Part shown: positions 7,835 through 10,553 of the stretch, piece after piece
How positions within the stretch are numbered: the stretch's first letter is position 1
Layout of the letters: every line of letters starts with the position of its first letter
DNA from: Oscillospiraceae bacterium
GTDB taxonomy: Bacteria > Bacillota > Clostridia > Oscillospirales > Ruminococcaceae
Direction of reading: 5' to 3'
Assembly: GCA_017848155.1 (NCBI GenBank)
Contig: JAGAKC010000394.1
Coordinates: 1-10,553 of the forward strand
DNA: 10,553 nt
The notes under the pieces: model-generated
Database searches by the model: none
What the model saw: only the letters and a program-made list of their open reading frames with translations
What the model was told of the DNA's origin: nothing
Translations under genes and position numbers: made by a program

Positions 7835-8077
7835 TTATTCTGCAGGCTTTTCGATCTCCGCATTTTCATCAAGCACGATCTTGAATTTCTTGTTCTTAAA
7901 ATCGATAACATCACCGGGCTTTATCTTCTTGCCTCTCTTAGTGCAAAGCTCACCGTTGACATTGAACTCTCCGAGTTCAATAAGTATCTTAGCCTTTGCT
8001 CCCGTTTCAGCAAGACCTGCAAACTTTACAAGCTGATCCAGCTTGATAAAAGGGGTAACTATCATTATCTCTTCCAT
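7835..8077 (-). CDS. S4-domain RNA-binding protein (RlbA/YaaA type)
   Basis: An 80-residue protein of the S4-like family found between dnaN and recF in most Firmicutes (YaaA in B. subtilis, also called RlbA). The fold is visible as KLDQLVKFAGLAETGAKAKILI, GEFNVNGELCTKRGKKIKPGDVI, a helix-helix plus beta-hairpin with conserved basic residues (Lys, Arg in TKRGKK) for RNA contact. The first ATG (8075-8077) has AAAGGAAA eight bases upstream; a second ATG four codons in would also give a good protein. The short C-terminal extension (DENAEIEKPAE) is acidic. Proteins of this type are linked to ribosome assembly, but the exact RNA target here is unknown. Confidence 0.88.
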   Translation of the reverse strand: MEEIMIVTPFIKLDQLVKFAGLAETGAKAKILIELGEFNVNGELCTKRGKKIKPGDVIDFKNKKFKIVLDENAEIEKPAE

Positions 8078-8163
8078 TTATATCGTTTCCTTTCTTTAAA
8101 CTATTGTTCTATATAACTGGTATTATTCTGTCTTATAGCACAGATCTTTTCCCAGTGATCTAT

Positions 8164-9261
8164 TCATTTAAGGCGCATAGGAAGCACAAGGAAAGTAAAC
8201 TCAGTACCACTAAGCGGCTTTATGATTATAGGCGCAACAGAGCTGCTCATAATAAGCTTTACAGCATCAGTATCACATGCCTTGAAAGCGTCCAGCATAT
8301 ATTTTGCGTTAAAGCCTATAGTTATAGGCTGTCCGTTGTATTTTACACTGATCTTGTCATTGATCTTTCCAAGACCTGTGGTACAGCTCATAGACAGAGT
8401 TTCTCCGTTCAGCTCGCAGCGGATAGGATTCTTGTTCTTTTCGTTGATTATAAGCATAGAGCGCTCAAGCATCTCTATCATATCACGGCAATTTACCTCT
8501 GCGTAAACATCATCGCTGCATACCAGATGATTTCTGTACTGAATAAATTCGCCGTCGATCAGTCTGGAGATCATTATATAATCTCCTACACTGAAGGATA
8601 TCTGATTCTTGTCTATACAAATAGTAACATTTTTGTCATTATCATCAGCGAGTATATGAATAAGCTCGTCAAGAGTCTTTGCAGGTACGATGAATTCTAT
8701 ATTATCATACACTACAGGCTCCTGCCTGAGAGCGATCCTGACGCCATCTACCGCAACGACACTGAGTATATTGTCGTTTATTTCAAACTTACAGCCCATG
8801 AGTGCAGGCTTTGTATCTGTTACTGCAACAGCAAACTTTGTCTGAGCTATCATGCTCTTGACCATTTTCTGAGGAACGGAAAAGCTTGTTTCGGGATTAA
8901 CCTGAGGAACAACAGGATAGTCATCAGCACTCATGCACATAACCGAGAATTCTGTTTCGCGGCTGATTATAGTAGCCATATTTGATCCGTCACAGGAAAA
9001 AGTGATCTCTCCTGACGGCATTTTTCTTATGATATCTCCGGCCATTCTGGCATTGATAACTATATTACCGCTTTCAATACCGTTTACTTCAATATCAGTC
9101 TTTATTCCTATATCAAGATTATAGCCTGTAACAGTGAGTATATTTCCTTCAAGCTCCAGTAATATACCTTCAAGGGCAGGTATGCTGGATTTACCGGCAG
9201 CTGCCTTTGATGTAGTCTGTACAGCTCCCAGAATAATTTCCTTCTGACAGGTAAATTTCAT
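8164..9261 (-). CDS. dnaN: DNA polymerase III beta subunit, sliding clamp
   Basis: Ring-shaped processivity factor of the replicative polymerase, 365 residues, three similar domains. The N-terminus MKFTCQKEIILGAVQTTSKA with IPALEGILLELEGNIL is diagnostic, as are the MAGDIIRKMPSGEITF block and the closing LPMRL, the family's C-terminal motif that forms part of the peptide-binding pocket. The ATG (9259-9261) follows AAAGGAGATCTTT. It is preceded by the 240-bp origin-like intergenic, so transcription may start there or read through from dnaA. The gap to the next gene is 86 bp; it shows a possible short hairpin (TCTGT/ACAGA), but I see no clear promoter or terminator. Length and motifs are normal. 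Confidence 0.98.
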   Translation of the reverse strand: MKFTCQKEIILGAVQTTSKAAAGKSSIPALEGILLELEGNILTVTGYNLDIGIKTDIEVNGIESGNIVINARMAGDIIRKMPSGEITFSCDGSNMATIISRETEFSVMCMSADDYPVVPQVNPETSFSVPQKMVKSMIAQTKFAVAVTDTKPALMGCKFEINDNILSVVAVDGVRIALRQEPVVYDNIEFIVPAKTLDELIHILADDNDKNVTICIDKNQISFSVGDYIMISRLIDGEFIQYRNHLVCSDDVYAEVNCRDMIEMLERSMLIINEKNKNPIRCELNGETLSMSCTTGLGKINDKISVKYNGQPITIGFNAKYMLDAFKACDTDAVKLIMSSSVAPIIIKPLSGTEFTFLVLPMRLK

Positions 9262-9317
9262 AAAGATCTCCTTTCAAAAAAAGAAATTTAAAAAATAAAT
9301 AAATGAATAATTATATA

Positions 9318-9354
9318 TAATGATAATAATAAGGGCGGTTGAAACTGTGAAAAA
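9318..9354. promoter_or_regulatory. Candidate basal unwinding element: DnaA box, GC cluster, DnaA-trios
   Basis: Box TTTTTCACA (minus, 9346-9354) is followed by TTTCAAC (9338-9344), GC cluster CCGCCC, and the plus-strand triplets TAA TGA TAA TAA TAA (9318-9332). Read 3' to 5' away from the cluster these are AAT AAT AAT AGT AAT. Four of five fit the published DnaA-trio form 3'-[G/A]A[T/A]-5' and are on the strand and side expected. Functional role is inferred from this order. Confidence 0.6.
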
Positions 9355-9499
9355 TCAAAGAAATCGTATATTACAGCCGAAAATCGCCATTGATCTTTCA
9401 ATATATGATCGTTGAAAAAAACTTGAAAAGTTGAAACAACAAAAATTTTTCAACCTGCCGTTAAAAAACAATAAAAACCTGTTGACAAAACAGTTGAAA
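9338..9499. repeat. Cluster of GTTGAAA/TTTCAAC heptamers in the origin region
   Basis: Perfect GTTGAAA occurs at 9338-9344, 9411-9417, 9430-9436 and 9493-9499, and TTTCAAC at 9448-9454. Near copies lie at 9422 (CTTGAAA), 9481 (GTTGACA) and 9395 (CTTTCAA). The 9430 and 9448 copies form a palindrome with an 11-base centre. Written as TTTTCAACN they share six of eight bases with the DnaA box TTATCCAC, so degenerate boxes are possible. Confidence 0.6.
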
Positions 9500-9501
9500 G
9501 A

Positions 9502-10553
9502 TCACTGATTTGCTTTAATATTTTTTATAAGGTCCTCGATAACTGAACGATAGCTGCTGTCACGCTCCATAGATTCCTTTACATTCTTTATAGCATATAC
9601 TACAGTTGAATGATCACGTCCGCCGAATTCCTGACCTATGGTCTCATATGGCAGACCTGTAATATCCTGAATGACATATATCGCTATTTTTCTTGCATTG
9701 GAGATATTGGAGGAGCGCTTCGGCGAGCGCATCTCATCAGGCTGCACATTATATATCTTTGCAACCTCGCTGATTATCTTGTCGACTGTAATGGGAATAG
9801 GCTGATGATCGGATACGATATCCTTTATGACATTCTGAGCCACAACTATGGTCGGCTTCATTTTTGATACCATATAAAGGGCATTCATTTTTGTCACAAC
9901 GCCTTCTATCTGACGGATATTGGATTTAAGCTTTGTTGCGATAAAATCTACAACGTCATCAGGTATCTTGAAATTAAGAATCTCGGCCTTGCGCTGGATT
10001 ATGGCAAGTCTTGTTTCATATTCAGGCGCTCTGACATCTGCTGCAAGTCCGGAAGAGAATCTTGTCTTAAGACGGTCGGAAATGGATTTTATCTCCTTTG
10101 CAGGACGGTCTGATGTGAGCACGATAGCCTTATTCAGCTTATACAGTTCATTAAATATATGGAAGAATTTCTCCTCTGTCTGTTCTTTACCTGCAATAAA
10201 CTGGATATCATCGATAAGAAGAGCGTCAGCACTTCTGTATTTATCATTGAACTGATCAGTGGTATTTGAAGATATCGAGTGAAGAAACTCATTTGTGAAT
10301 GTTTCGGCTGAAATATAAATAATATTTATACCGGGATAGTTTTTTTCCATCTCATTCTGTATGGCAGAAAGCAGGTGGGTCTTTCCAAGACCGGAATCGC
10401 CATAGATGAAGAGAGGATTATATTTCTCGTGCTGCTTCTGGGATACAGCCTTGGCAGCAGCAAAAGCAAGATTATTTGAAGGACCGACGATAAAATTATC
10501 AAAAGTATATGTAACCTTATTGTCATTCACTATATTTTCGATCTGGGTAGAGA
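9502..10553 (-). CDS. dnaA: DnaA, chromosomal replication initiator, domains III and IV
   Basis: AAA+ initiator that binds and opens the origin. The window holds the last 349 full codons; the frame continues open off the right edge (STQIENIVNDNKVTYTFDNF), so the GTG at 10528-10530 is internal and not the start. Domains I and most of II are missing. Numbering from that GTG: YTFDNFIVGPSN opens domain III, Walker A GDSGLGKTH (44-52), Walker B LLIDDIQ (104-110), sensor 1 IVLTSDRP, box VII DRLKTRFSSGL with the Arg finger, and sensor 2 NIRQIEG (204-210). Domain IV shows the basic loop SPKRSSNI and the DNA-contact signature GGRDHSTVVYAIK (303-315). These contact residues are the usual ones, so a near-standard DnaA box is expected. 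All key residues seen are intact. Confidence 0.98.
   Translation of the reverse strand, partial: STQIENIVNDNKVTYTFDNFIVGPSNNLAFAAAKAVSQKQHEKYNPLFIYGDSGLGKTHLLSAIQNEMEKNYPGINIIYISAETFTNEFLHSISSNTTDQFNDKYRSADALLIDDIQFIAGKEQTEEKFFHIFNELYKLNKAIVLTSDRPAKEIKSISDRLKTRFSSGLAADVRAPEYETRLAIIQRKAEILNFKIPDDVVDFIATKLKSNIRQIEGVVTKMNALYMVSKMKPTIVVAQNVIKDIVSDHQPIPITVDKIISEVAKIYNVQPDEMRSPKRSSNISNARKIAIYVIQDITGLPYETIGQEFGGRDHSTVVYAIKNVKESMERDSSYRSVIEDLIKNIKANQ

Larger units (their letters stand above)
9262..9501. other. oriC: dnaA-dnaN intergenic, probable oriC unwinding region
   Basis: This 240-bp AT-rich gap sits where Firmicutes place the origin. In the dnaA-to-dnaN direction it holds TTTCAAC-type repeats, then a relaxed DnaA box TTTTTCACA (9346-9354, fits TTWTNCACA), a GC cluster (9333-9338), a run of triplets TAATAATAA (9318-9332 on the plus strand) and a long A/T tract to the dnaN ribosome binding site. 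That is the order of the basal unwinding system known from B. subtilis. There is no perfect TTATCCACA box here; further boxes may lie upstream of dnaA, beyond the window. A TATAAT (9310-9315, minus) could be a dnaN -10, but it has no matching -35. Confidence 0.72.

Noticed and set aside
8078..8163. Possible promoter for the S4-recF-remB unit
   Set aside because: TATAAG- and TATAT-like strings exist, but no -35 at acceptable spacing was found; read-through from dnaN is simpler.
8104..8985. Plus-strand open frame of 293 codons opposite dnaN
   Set aside because: Shadow of dnaN; no recognisable protein motif and no ribosome binding site.
9473..9493. Possible terminator just after dnaA (CTGTT/AACAG stem followed by T-rich DNA)
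   Set aside because: The stem has only 5 AT-rich pairs and overlaps the heptamer cluster, so it is too weak to call.

Overview
The window is the replication-origin neighbourhood of a low-GC Gram-positive chromosome, read entirely from the minus strand. From right to left the order is dnaA (5' end cut off), dnaN, an S4-domain RNA-binding gene (rlbA/yaaA type), recF, remB, gyrB, a small membrane protein of the YcxB-like type, gyrA and mnmG (3' end cut off). The first part is the classic Firmicutes dnaA-dnaN-S4-recF-remB-gyrB-gyrA cluster. Protein features (RemB, GyrA and GyrB signature variants, MnmG close to clostridial forms, strong AAGGAGG-type ribosome binding sites) fit the Clostridia. A Ruminococcus/Oscillospiraceae relative is my best inference, but no species can be fixed from the sequence alone.

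Region by region: 1-805 holds the N-terminal 268 codons of mnmG. 806-916 is a short intergenic with a 10-bp perfect hairpin behind gyrA and a 16-bp palindromic site that matches the bacterial ParB-binding parS sequence at 14 of 16 bases. 917-3541 is gyrA. 3579-4136 is the YcxB-like gene. 4230-6218 is gyrB, with a textbook extended -10 promoter at 6310-6338. 6418-6457 is a probably bidirectional terminator that closes the upstream transcription unit just after remB. 6463-8077 holds remB, recF and the S4 gene, packed with 1-3 bp gaps. 8164-9261 is dnaN. 9262-9501 is the dnaA-dnaN intergenic. 9502-10553 is the AAA+ and DNA-binding part of dnaA.

Functionally this is the initiation and topology module. 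DnaA opens the origin, DnaN is the sliding clamp, RecF works in recombinational gap repair, and gyrase (GyrA2GyrB2) supplies negative supercoils. The most informative non-coding parts are two. The dnaA-dnaN intergenic shows, in the right order and on the right strand, a relaxed DnaA box, a GC cluster, a run of DnaA-trio-like triplets and an AT-rich stretch, as in the Bacillus basal unwinding system. It also holds a cluster of GTTGAAA/TTTCAAC heptamers. The second is the parS-like palindrome between gyrA and mnmG. No mobile element, CRISPR array, rRNA or tRNA was seen, and no intergenic stretch exceeds 300 bases.
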